This document shows positions 1-6,564 of a DNA stretch of 11,931 nt, one piece after another (the first letter of the stretch is position 1; every line of letters begins with the position of its first letter). A program made the translations under genes and the position numbers. The stretch is from Bacteroidota bacterium (GTDB lineage: Bacteria; Bacteroidota; Ignavibacteria; Ignavibacteriales; Melioribacteraceae), in NCBI GenBank assembly GCA_021812745.1, contig JAKAMS010000043.1:1-11931 (forward strand). Reading direction: 5' to 3'. The notes below the pieces were generated by a model, which made no database searches, was not told the DNA's origin, and worked only from the letters and a program-made list of their open reading frames with translations.

Positions 1-1
1 C

Positions 2-784
2 GGAATTTACGAGCAAAGAGAACGTGTTGAAGAATTAAAGAAAAAACTTGCTAATGTAAAATCTAAGAATGCATTGAAATTAATTGAAGTTGCTGATTAT
101 CTTGTTAAGAAATCGGTTTGGATTATCGGTGGCGACGGCTGGGCTTATGATATCGGCTACGGAGGACTTGATCATGTAATGGCATCCGGTAAAAATGTAA
201 ACATTTTAGTCCTTGATACAGAAGTATATTCTAATACAGGCGGACAAATGTCTAAGTCAACAAGCTATGGTGCAGTTGCTAAGTTTGCTGCTGCCGGCAA
301 AACCACTGCCAAGAAAGACCTTTCTATGATGGCAATGACATACGGAAATGTTTACGTTGCAAAAGTTGCTATGGGTGCAAACGATGCTCAGACACTGCGT
401 GCTTTCTTAGAAGCAGAAGCATATGATGGTCCTTCAATCATCATTGCTTACAGCCATTGTATTGCACACGGAATCAACATGGCAAAGGGTATGGAAAGCC
501 AAAAGCTTGCCGTAGACAGCGGTCACTGGCCATTATTCAGGTATAATCCGCTCAATGTTGTAGATGGTAAAAATCCTTTGAAACTTGATTCTAAGGCGCC
601 TAAAATTAAACTAGAAGAATATATCTATAATGAAACCAGATATAAGATGTTAACAAAATCTCACCCGCAAGAAGCAAAACATTTGTTGGAATTAGGGCAA
701 GCGGAAGTTCTAAAAAAATGGAAATTCTACGAACAAATGTCTGAAATGCAAGTCTCTAACGACGGTGAAAAAAAAGATAATTAA
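2..784 (+). CDS. nifJ: Pyruvate:ferredoxin (flavodoxin) oxidoreductase, C-terminal part
   Basis: This enzyme oxidatively decarboxylates pyruvate with CoA to acetyl-CoA and CO2, passing electrons to ferredoxin or flavodoxin in the cytoplasm. The reading frame is open to the left edge, so only the last 260 or so residues of a protein usually near 1,170-1,200 residues are present. The visible part is the thiamine-diphosphate-binding domain: GDGW at about residues 44-46 of the visible part, then IGYGG, and DTEVYSNTGGQ at about 72-82, followed by SKST. This block is diagnostic of single-chain PFOR. The tail ends in a charged stretch and TAA. The next gene on the same strand, a DHOD-like flavoprotein, is a frequent neighbour in Bacteroidetes-type genomes, as I recall. 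Identification is firm; which electron carrier it uses cannot be seen. Confidence 0.95.
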   Translation, partial: GIYEQRERVEELKKKLANVKSKNALKLIEVADYLVKKSVWIIGGDGWAYDIGYGGLDHVMASGKNVNILVLDTEVYSNTGGQMSKSTSYGAVAKFAAAGKTTAKKDLSMMAMTYGNVYVAKVAMGANDAQTLRAFLEAEAYDGPSIIIAYSHCIAHGINMAKGMESQKLAVDSGHWPLFRYNPLNVVDGKNPLKLDSKAPKIKLEEYIYNETRYKMLTKSHPQEAKHLLELGQAEVLKKWKFYEQMSEMQVSNDGEKKDN

Positions 785-803
785 TTTTATTGAGCAGCTG
801 AGC

Positions 804-834
804 GAAGAATCTCAATTCAATCATGAGATTCTTC
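804..834 (+). promoter_or_regulatory. Intergenic 11-bp hairpin between nifJ and the DHOD-like gene
   Basis: GAAGAATCTCA (804-814) and TGAGATTCTTC (824-834) are perfect inverted repeats around a 9-base loop. Outside the stem, GAGC (800-803) and GCTC (839-842) could extend the pairing after a bulge. There is no T-run after it, so it is not a classic Rho-independent terminator. It may be an attenuator, an RNA-processing site or a 3'-end stabiliser that uncouples nifJ from the next gene. An ATG at 823 falls inside this hairpin and is not the start of the following gene. Confidence 0.5.
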
Positions 835-876
835 TACTCGCTCGTCAATCTTAAAATTTTAAAAATAGGAGCTAGT

Positions 877-1875
877 ATGGATCTTTCGACAACATACATG
901 GGATTAAAACTGAAGAATCCGTTAGTACCTTCGGCATCTCCGCTATCTCAAAGTGTTGATACAGTGAAAGCAATGGAAGACGCCGGCGCTGCAGCCGTTG
1001 TTGTTTACTCATTGTTTGAAGAACAAATCACGCATGAATCCGGAGAACTCGATCATTATTTAACTTATCACAACAACAGTAATGCAGAAGCAACAAGTTA
1101 TTTTCCTGAGCCGGATACATTCTATCTTACACCTGCAAAATATCTTGAGCATATAGCTAATCTTAAGAAGGCTGTAGACATTCCTGTGATTGGAAGTTTA
1201 AACGGCGTTAGTTCTGGCGGCTGGGTTAAATATGCTAAAAACATAGAACAAGCCGGTGCTGATGCAATTGAATTAAATATCTATTACATACCAACTAATC
1301 CACTTACTTCTGGCTCCGAAATCGAAACTATGTATATTGATGTCTTGAAAGAAGTAAAAAAGAATGTAAAGATTCCGGTTGCCATTAAATTAAGTCCATT
1401 CTTTTCTTCTATGTCTAACATGGCTCAGAAATTAGATACTGCCGGAGCTGACGCATTAGTTCTTTTCAATAGATTCTATCAACCGGATTTTGATCTCGAT
1501 AAACTCGAGGTAACTCCGAATTTGGTGTTGAGTACAAATTGGGAAATGCGCCTGCCGTTGCGTTGGATTGCAATTCTTCATGGTAACATAAAAGCCAATC
1601 TTGCTTTAACAAGCGGTGTTCATAATCATACCGATGTTATTAAATCAGTGATGGCTGGTGCTGACGTTGCTATGATTTGTTCAGAATTATTGACGAACGG
1701 AGTTGGAAGAATTGCAGACATTCTATCAAAAATGAATAACTGGATGGAAGAAAAAGAATACGCGTCCGTTTCATTGATGAAAGGAAGTATGAGTCAAAAA
1801 TCAATAGCGGAACCGGCAGCTTTTGAACGTGCTAATTATATGAAAATGTTGCAAAGTTATAAGACACTGTTATAA
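877..1875 (+). CDS. Dihydroorotate dehydrogenase-like FMN TIM-barrel protein
   Basis: A 332-residue protein of the DHOD-like flavoprotein superfamily. The N-terminus [19 protein letters not shown] matches the usual opening of these barrels. Further barrel strands are visible: [24 protein letters not shown] and the phosphate-binding end [23 protein letters not shown]. The start at 877 is chosen because TAGGAG (866-871) lies 5 bases upstream and the family N-terminus begins there; an in-frame ATG at 823 sits in a hairpin with no ribosome site. The ELNxSCPN segment of true PyrD enzymes reads [11 protein letters not shown] here, so it may not make orotate. Its place directly after nifJ, with a terminator behind it, suggests a two-gene transcription unit and perhaps a redox role. 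The substrate is unknown. Confidence 0.85.
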   Translation: MDLSTTYMGLKLKNPLVPSASPLSQSVDTVKAMEDAGAAAVVVYSLFEEQITHESGELDHYLTYHNNSNAEATSYFPEPDTFYLTPAKYLEHIANLKKAVDIPVIGSLNGVSSGGWVKYAKNIEQAGADAIELNIYYIPTNPLTSGSEIETMYIDVLKEVKKNVKIPVAIKLSPFFSSMSNMAQKLDTAGADALVLFNRFYQPDFDLDKLEVTPNLVLSTNWEMRLPLRWIAILHGNIKANLALTSGVHNHTDVIKSVMAGADVAMICSELLTNGVGRIADILSKMNNWMEEKEYASVSLMKGSMSQKSIAEPAAFERANYMKMLQSYKTLL

Positions 1876-1893
1876 AAAATTCCTATTTAGTCC

Positions 1894-1930
1894 AAGAGCC
1901 GCCGGCTTCATTAGAAACCGCGGCTCTTTT
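1894..1930 (+). terminator. Rho-independent terminator after the DHOD-like gene
   Basis: AAGAGCCGC (1894-1902) pairs with GCGGCTCTT (1920-1928) around a 17-base loop and runs into TTTT. The stem is GC-rich in an AT-rich setting and lies 19 bases after the stop codon. It closes the nifJ/DHOD-like unit. Confidence 0.85.
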
Positions 1931-1974
1931 ATATTTATCGCGGTATGATTTTAATATCAATTGAAATAATTACC

Positions 1975-2005
1975 TATGATATCACGTCAAATTGCCCTAT
2001 ATTTG
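1975..2005 (+). promoter_or_regulatory. Candidate Bacteroidetes-type promoter for the helicase gene
   Basis: TATATTTG (1998-2005) fits the Bacteroidetes -7 consensus TAnnTTTG exactly. TATG (1975-1978), 19 bases upstream, is a 3-of-4 match to the -33 TTTG element. Transcription from here would give a leader of about 125 bases before the ATG at 2137, which is long, as is common for cold-inducible RNA helicase genes. The rest of 1931-2136 shows no gene. The call depends on spacing and consensus only. Confidence 0.4.
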
Positions 2006-2136
2006 CACCCGTAAGAACATTTTTGAATGACTCTTCAGAATAGATTTTGTTCTTCTCAACTTTGTGCCCATCTACATCCAATCTAAGAGAACCACAAGGT
2101 CTAAAAAAATTTATCAACGGTAAGGAATATCTTTTA

Positions 2137-3897
2137 ATGATTAACAGCAGCTTCAAAGAATTAGGATTGTCGGAAGAATCTCTTCATGCAATTCACATGA
2201 AAGGGTTCGAAGAACCAACAGAAATACAGAAAAAAATAATTCCGCTTATTTTGGAAAATAAAATTGACTTGATCGGTCAAGCTCAAACCGGTACCGGAAA
2301 AACTGCAGCATTTGCACTACCAATTATTGAACAGTTGAAAGCTAAAGCGGGGCATTTGCAGGCTTTAGTTCTTGTTCCAACCCGCGAACTTGCAATTCAA
2401 GTTGCAGAAGAATTTAATTCTTTACGGGGAAATAAAAATATTCACGCTGCGCCAATTTACGGAGGACAATCTTATGACACTCAGCTTAGAAGATTAAAGA
2501 AAGGTGTTGATGTAGTTGTTGGCACTCCTGGACGCATGATTGACCTCTTAAATAAAAAAAGTATGGTGCTTTCGGAAGTTTCTTTTGTGGTTCTTGATGA
2601 AGCTGATGAAATGCTTAATATGGGATTCGTAGATGATATAGAAGATATTCTTGGCAGAACAAATCCAAATAGAAGAACTTTATTATTTTCAGCAACTATG
2701 CCTGAAAGAATTTCTACGCTTGCAAAAAAATATATGGGCAAACGTGAAATTATAAGAACAAAACATTCCGGAGAAACCACACAGTTAACAGAGCAGATCT
2801 ATTACGAAGTAAAAGAATCCGATAAATTGGATGCACTATGCAGAATTATTGACACCACTGTTGGTTTCTATGGATTGGTCTTCTGCAGAACTAAGCATGA
2901 TGTTGATCATGTAACTTCAAAATTATCAGACAGAGGTTATGACACTGAGGGTCTGCACGGAGATATTTCGCAAAATGTACGTGAGAAGATTTTAACTAAG
3001 TTCAGAAACAAAAAGATAAACGTATTAATAGCAACAGACGTTGCTGCCCGTGGTCTTGATATAGATGATTTGACACATGTTATTAATTACGCATTGCCAC
3101 AAGATCCGGAAGCTTATCTGCACAGAATCGGAAGAACCGGTCGTGCCGGTAAAGAGGGAACTGCAATCACTTTTATTTCCCCCGAAGAACATCGTAAACT
3201 TATGTTCATCAAAAACTTTACTCAGACTGAAATTCGTAAAGCAAGAATTCCGCTTGTTAAAGATGTAATCAACTTTAAGAAAGAAAAAATTGCTTCAGAA
3301 TTACGAGCGATGATGGAAGTAGGAGTTGCACATAATTACATAACACTTGCCAAAGAGATGATCAGAGATCATAACCCGGAAGATGTTGTAGCCGCATTGA
3401 TCAAATACACCTATCAGAATGAACTGGAAGAAGAGAATTATGCTAAGATTCATGATCTATTTGAAGGAAGAAGAGCGTTCGATAGGAAAGACGACAGACC
3501 GATGGGAAGAAAAGAATATGCTCGCGATGGAGACAGATCTAGAGGTAAAAGAGATTTTTCATCGCGCGGTGAAAAATCTGAACGCTCAAGCAGATTTGAA
3601 CGGGGCAATAGGTCGGAACGTGGTGAAAAATCCGAAAGCAGAGGAAGATTCGATAGCGACAAAGGAAAAGCCAGGATGTTTTTTGCTCGCGGTAAAAAAG
3701 ATGATCTAAATCCAAAAGAATTATTACTCATGCTCAAAAAGAAAGCTAATGTTGATCCTTCTAAAGTTACCGGAATTCAGATATCCGATGCTTTCTCTTT
3801 CTTTAATGTGCCGCCTAAAGAAGCCGATATTATTTTGGAAAAACTTAATCGTGAAGGCGACAAGAGACCTATAGTGGAAAGAGCAAAAGGTAAGTAG
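2137..3897 (+). CDS. deaD: DEAD-box ATP-dependent RNA helicase, DeaD/CsdA-like
   Basis: An ATP-dependent RNA helicase of 586 residues that unwinds structured RNA, in ribosome assembly and mRNA turnover for the DeaD group. Visible motifs are the Q motif around PTEIQ (27-31), motif I AQTGTGKT (49-56), PTRELA (81-86), TPGR (130-133), DEAD (154-157), SAT (185-187), IATDVAARGLD (298-308) and HRIGRTGR (329-336). Residues about 445-512 form an Arg/Gly/Ser/Glu-rich low-complexity tail with repeated RGEKSE-like units. Residues about 513-575 resemble the DbpA RNA-binding domain. The start at 2137 is chosen because the conserved N-terminus (FKELGLSEE) follows it and AAGGA lies upstream; an in-frame ATG at 2047 adds 30 unrelated residues. 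It is monocistronic, with a terminator behind. The DeaD assignment rests on domain order, not on a search. Confidence 0.93.
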   Translation: MINSSFKELGLSEESLHAIHMKGFEEPTEIQKKIIPLILENKIDLIGQAQTGTGKTAAFALPIIEQLKAKAGHLQALVLVPTRELAIQVAEEFNSLRGNKNIHAAPIYGGQSYDTQLRRLKKGVDVVVGTPGRMIDLLNKKSMVLSEVSFVVLDEADEMLNMGFVDDIEDILGRTNPNRRTLLFSATMPERISTLAKKYMGKREIIRTKHSGETTQLTEQIYYEVKESDKLDALCRIIDTTVGFYGLVFCRTKHDVDHVTSKLSDRGYDTEGLHGDISQNVREKILTKFRNKKINVLIATDVAARGLDIDDLTHVINYALPQDPEAYLHRIGRTGRAGKEGTAITFISPEEHRKLMFIKNFTQTEIRKARIPLVKDVINFKKEKIASELRAMMEVGVAHNYITLAKEMIRDHNPEDVVAALIKYTYQNELEEENYAKIHDLFEGRRAFDRKDDRPMGRKEYARDGDRSRGKRDFSSRGEKSERSSRFERGNRSERGEKSESRGRFDSDKGKARMFFARGKKDDLNPKELLLMLKKKANVDPSKVTGIQISDAFSFFNVPPKEADIILEKLNREGDKRPIVERAKGK

Positions 3898-3936
3898 AAC
3901 ATCTTTTAGCTTTATCAAAAATAATTAGCTAAACAG

Positions 3937-3968
3937 AAATCCGACTTCCCCAGGAAATCGGGTTTTTT
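3937..3968 (+). terminator. Rho-independent terminator after the helicase gene
   Basis: AAATCCGA (3937-3944) pairs with TCGGGTTT (3958-3965), with one T-G pair, around a 13-base loop. The run TTTTTT at 3963-3968 follows. It lies 39 bases after the helicase stop. Confidence 0.75.
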
Positions 3969-4109
3969 ATATAGTAGAATGGATTAGCTTATTGCATAAA
4001 AGCTTGTGAATGCATCAAAAAAAATGCAATAGTTTTACCATTCAAATGACTAATCGCAGTCTTTGAATTGAAGATAAAAACAAAATAACCATAATGTGAG
4101 AGTGATAGA

Positions 4110-4664
4110 ATGGAAGGAATGAAAACATTTTCAGAAATATATTTACCTGCGGAAGAACTCTTGATAAACCAGATTTTCAAGATGATTCAGGATATTATCC
4201 AACAGAATAAGAAAATTCCATATCTCAATTCTGATAAAGATCCGAAGGAAGAATATCTTGAATATTTTATAGTAACAGATGCATTGATTTCTTTTAATAG
4301 AAGAGGCGGTAATAAAAAGAATAATAAAGTTACCGGTTCACAATTAAGGGATGCTATCAGATATTCTCTGAGAACAAATGATGAATTGACCAGGCAGGGA
4401 TTCAATAAAATATACGGTACCGCAATTGGTGTTTCACTTTATTCATTTGTTAATTTGTTAATAGATGAGATTACAAAACGCAAAATAGTCGGACATGAAA
4501 TATCTCACAATTCGTTTGGTAAAGGTCTAATCTCCAAGATAGAACAGCAAAAGGAATTTGTGTGGTTCAAGTATAACGATGATCACAAGATGCTATCCAT
4601 GGACCATTTTACGCTCGATAAAGAAGATCAACAGAAGATGATAAATATATTAACCGGTGCGTAA
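4110..4664 (+). CDS. Hypothetical protein, 184 residues
   Basis: I do not recognise this protein. It is a soluble, charged 184-residue product without signal peptide or clear membrane segment. The middle has a basic, Asn-rich stretch (RRGGNKKNNK, about residues 69-78) followed by predicted helices. A hydrophobic helix near YGTAIGVSLYSFVNLLIDEI is probably buried in the fold. No Cys pairs, P-loop or catalytic motif stand out. Codon use resembles the upstream core genes rather than the very AT-rich cassettes. The start at 4110 has a weak GAGAG-type ribosome site; an ATG at 4119 (MKTFSEI) is the alternative. It sits alone between the helicase terminator and tRNA-Leu. The 141 bases before it contain a small inverted repeat, ATTGCAT (3991-3997) and ATGCAAT (4024-4030), but no clear promoter. 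Confidence 0.75.
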   Translation: MEGMKTFSEIYLPAEELLINQIFKMIQDIIQQNKKIPYLNSDKDPKEEYLEYFIVTDALISFNRRGGNKKNNKVTGSQLRDAIRYSLRTNDELTRQGFNKIYGTAIGVSLYSFVNLLIDEITKRKIVGHEISHNSFGKGLISKIEQQKEFVWFKYNDDHKMLSMDHFTLDKEDQQKMINILTGA

Positions 4665-4746
4665 GGTTGATAATTGTGTAAAAATGATATTTGTTATTCC
4701 GAGAATATTTTCAAAGATTATTTAAAATTATTTTATACTTTCAAAA

Positions 4747-4777
4747 TTTGATTCCAAGAATCATTTTTATAAATTTG
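4747..4777 (+). promoter_or_regulatory. Bacteroidetes-type promoter of tRNA-Leu
   Basis: TTTG (4747-4750), a 19-base spacer and TAAATTTG (4770-4777) match the Bacteroidetes -33/-7 consensus TTTG...TAnnTTTG exactly. The element ends 27 bases before the tRNA, so transcription would start about 20 bases upstream of the mature 5' end. This is the clearest promoter in the window and supports placing the organism in the FCB group. Confidence 0.65.
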
Positions 4778-4804
4778 CGCACACAAAAATAAGATTAATC
4801 AAAT

Positions 4805-4890
4805 GCCGAAGTGGCGGAATTGGTAGACGCGCTGGACTCAAAATCCAGTGAGGCTTAAACCTCGTGCCGGTTCGAGTCCGGCCTCCGGTA
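4805..4890 (+). tRNA. tRNA-Leu (anticodon CAA)
   Basis: A class II tRNA with a long variable arm. The anticodon stem is CTGGA (4832-4836) with TCCAG (4844-4848), and loop CTCAAAA gives anticodon CAA (4839-4841), which reads UUG. The variable arm pairs GAGG with CCTC. The T arm is GCCGG-TTCGAGT-CCGGC. The D arm has the leucine-type GGCGGAATTGGTAGACGC. The 3' CCA is not encoded; the discriminator A is base 4890. The acceptor stem GCCGAAG against CTCCGGT has a G-T closing pair, normal for tRNA-Leu, and one A-C mismatch at the fifth pair. A terminator follows immediately. A phage-type integrase gene starts 172 bases downstream, so the 3' end is the probable island attachment site. Confidence 0.96.
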
Positions 4891-4895
4891 CAAAA
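4871..4895 (+). other. Probable island attachment site (attL) at the tRNA 3' end
   Basis: The T-loop and acceptor 3' half of tRNA-Leu lie directly before an outward-reading tyrosine recombinase gene, the usual geometry of tRNA-targeted islands. No second copy of the tRNA 3' end (GTCCGGCCTCCGGTA) is visible downstream in this window, so the other end of the island would be outside it and the exact core cannot be set. Inferred from context only. Confidence 0.35.
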
Positions 4896-4897
4896 TA

Positions 4898-4929
4898 GGT
4901 TGATTCTAAAACGGAATCAGCCTTTTTTT
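4898..4929 (+). terminator. Rho-independent terminator of tRNA-Leu
   Basis: GGTTGATTC (4898-4906) pairs with GAATCAGCC (4914-4922), one G-T pair, around a 7-base loop and is followed by seven T. The arms extend further: GGTACAAAA (4887-4895, overlapping the tRNA end) is the exact complement of TTTTGTACC (4926-4934). Confidence 0.85.
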
Positions 4930-4982
4930 GTACCAACCAATATTTTCAGAACTTCCTTGAAACCTGCAGATACTGACCATCC

Positions 4983-5012
4983 GTACTCAATTTGTACTCA
5001 AAATTGTACTCA
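4983..5012 (+). repeat. Three GTACTCA direct repeats before the integrase gene
   Basis: GTACTCA occurs at 4983-4989, 4994-5000 and 5006-5012, spaced 11 and 12 bases, about one helical turn. Two of the copies are preceded by TTT or ATT. Clustered short direct repeats between an attachment site and an integrase gene are typical of arm-type integrase or excisionase binding sites, or of autoregulation. A weak Bacteroidetes-type promoter (CTTG at 5013-5016, TATTCTTG at 5035-5042) follows them. Confidence 0.5.
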
Positions 5013-5062
5013 CTTGTTTTGAACTAAAATATTTTATTCTTGAACGTAGAAGGAGTATAATC

Positions 5063-6070
5063 ATGTACCTTTTCAAACGTTCCAACGGTCGATATTACAT
5101 ACGATATCAGCAACTCAATGGCAAGATGACATGTATTTCAACATGTACAAAAACGAAGTCTGATGCATTGAGGTTTGTTTCAAATTTCAGAAAAGAATTG
5201 GACTTTAGAGAGAGTCATAAAACTATCCCAATCAAGTTAAAAGATTTCTTTCGTGAATTTCTAAAGTATAGCGAATCTGTTCACCGTCCTAAACACACAG
5301 AGACTTTAGAAGCCTCATTCAACGTAATTATGAGATACTTTGGGGATATAGCACTCAGCGAATTAACAATAACCAGTCTGCAAAAATATGCTGAAGACAG
5401 ATTAAGAAGTGTATCGGTTCATTCAGTAAAAAGAGACAAAGCAAATTTAAGTTCAGCATTCTCCTATGCAATCTCTCGAAAATATCTTTTAGATAATATT
5501 GCGAAAATGATTCGTCATCCAAAATTACCAGAGAAACAACCATCATTTTTGGGGGATTATGAGTTTGATTTACTCCTTGACAAAGTGAAGGAAGCTGATT
5601 TAAAAGATTTGTTCATCTTCGCTGTAAATACTGGACTTCGTCAAATGGAATTATTAACACTGCATTGGGGACAAATTGATTTTAAGGATAAGTATGTGAT
5701 ACTCGACAATTCTGGTTATCTGACAAAATCTAAAAAGGTTCGCACGATTCCTCTTTCACTAAAAGCGATGCAAATTGTTACTAATAGAGAACTGAAAAAA
5801 AATGGTCAGCTAGTGTTCACGTTAGAGGGGAAGCCGATTAAACCGGATTATATTTCACACAAATTCAAAAGTTATGTGTTAGAATCTAGAATCAATTCTA
5901 AGCTCAATTTTCATTCTTTGCGCCATACGTTCGCTAGCTGGTTAGTGCAGCGTGGTGTATCTATTTATGAAGTGTCAAAGTTGTTGGGACACAGTTCAGT
6001 TAATGTCACTCAGATTTATTCACATCTGAGAACGGATGACTTGAAGAATGCAATAGATAAATTAAATTAA
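5063..6070 (+). CDS. Phage-type tyrosine recombinase (island integrase)
   Basis: A 335-residue site-specific tyrosine recombinase, probably integrating a genomic island at tRNA-Leu. The N-terminus (about 1-50) resembles an arm-binding domain, about 55-150 is a SAM-like core-binding domain, and about 160-335 is the catalytic domain. Catalytic residues are visible: R193 in TGLR, a Lys near 224-225, H284 and R287 in HSLRH, H310 in LLGH and Y319 in QIYSH. It lacks the extra helix that integron integrases carry between the Lys strand and the HxxR motif, so it is not IntI. AGAAGGAG (5048-5055) lies 7 bases before the ATG. It follows the tRNA-Leu terminator and a cluster of direct repeats, and reads toward the cassette array. 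All catalytic residues are present, so it may be active. Confidence 0.93.
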   Translation: MYLFKRSNGRYYIRYQQLNGKMTCISTCTKTKSDALRFVSNFRKELDFRESHKTIPIKLKDFFREFLKYSESVHRPKHTETLEASFNVIMRYFGDIALSELTITSLQKYAEDRLRSVSVHSVKRDKANLSSAFSYAISRKYLLDNIAKMIRHPKLPEKQPSFLGDYEFDLLLDKVKEADLKDLFIFAVNTGLRQMELLTLHWGQIDFKDKYVILDNSGYLTKSKKVRTIPLSLKAMQIVTNRELKKNGQLVFTLEGKPIKPDYISHKFKSYVLESRINSKLNFHSLRHTFASWLVQRGVSIYEVSKLLGHSSVNVTQIYSHLRTDDLKNAIDKLN

Positions 6071-6553
6071 AATATCCCCACTCAATTACGAGTTTTTAAA
6101 ACATCGCATATCAGACATATATTTACTCTCAGCAGTCATAACCGATGTAGAATCCTTAGTTGTATGGGGGAATTTTATGTATGGGTTGATATTGTTAAAG
6201 TTTCTAGTTGACAATGCCTTTCTCAATTCCTAACTTATAAATATAAAAAAAGCTAACCAGCAATGGGGAAAAATATTTATAATATCTCTTCATGCATGAA
6301 CGTATTAGCTGTCATAAGACTTTATATATAACAATAAATTTTTTTATTTCCATTTCACGTTTAGCTTATTTCCAACGCTAAAACTCAGTACTAGTTTAGA
6401 GTATTGGAAAACCTGATGGAATCGGATTATAGATAAGCGAGCCCCTATTTCCAAATAGTATATTGAAGGGATTTCAAAGGAAATGGAACGTAGATATGCA
6501 ACTGCATGCACATCTATAATCCTTAGATAAGAATACACGCAGTATAAGTAATA
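6071..6553. other. Gene-free leader between integrase and cassette array
   Basis: About 480 bases with no convincing coding region on either strand; the small open frames have no ribosome site or family resemblance. Weak signals are TTGACA (6208-6213) with TAACTT (6231-6236) 17 bases on, TATATTTA at 6118-6125, an exact TATAAT at 6515-6520 without a -35 partner, and a 12-base palindrome TTCATGCATGAA (6289-6300). GCTAACCAGC at 6252-6261 faintly resembles the left half of the attC-like sites. In an integron this position would hold attI and the cassette promoter, but I cannot confirm either. Confidence 0.4.
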
Positions 6554-6564
6554 GTTATGCAAAA
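6554..6564 (+). repeat. First core recombination site (attI-like boundary)
   Basis: GTTATGCAAAA here is the exact reverse complement of TTTTGCATAAC at 7837-7847, the left box of the first attC-like site. The 11-base match marks the 5' boundary of cassette 1. Unlike the three internal boundaries, the bases upstream (GCAGTATAAGTAATA) show no L-box and no CTGGGCTGC motif. It therefore looks like a simple attI-type site or a decayed attC. Confidence 0.55.

Noticed and set aside
823..876. Upstream ATG for the DHOD-like gene
   Set aside because: It lies inside a hairpin, has no ribosome site, and adds 18 residues foreign to the family.
2047..2136. Upstream ATG for the helicase
   Set aside because: The added 30 residues do not resemble the family N-terminus; the ATG at 2137 has AAGGA upstream and the conserved start.
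3450..3737. 95-residue minus-strand frame opposite the helicase tail
   Set aside because: It is a Ser/Leu-rich shadow of the Arg/Ser/Glu-rich low-complexity tail.
5063..6070. The recombinase as the integron integrase IntI
   Set aside because: The segment between the Lys strand and HSLRH is short and lacks the extra helix typical of IntI, and the tRNA neighbour fits a phage-type island integrase.
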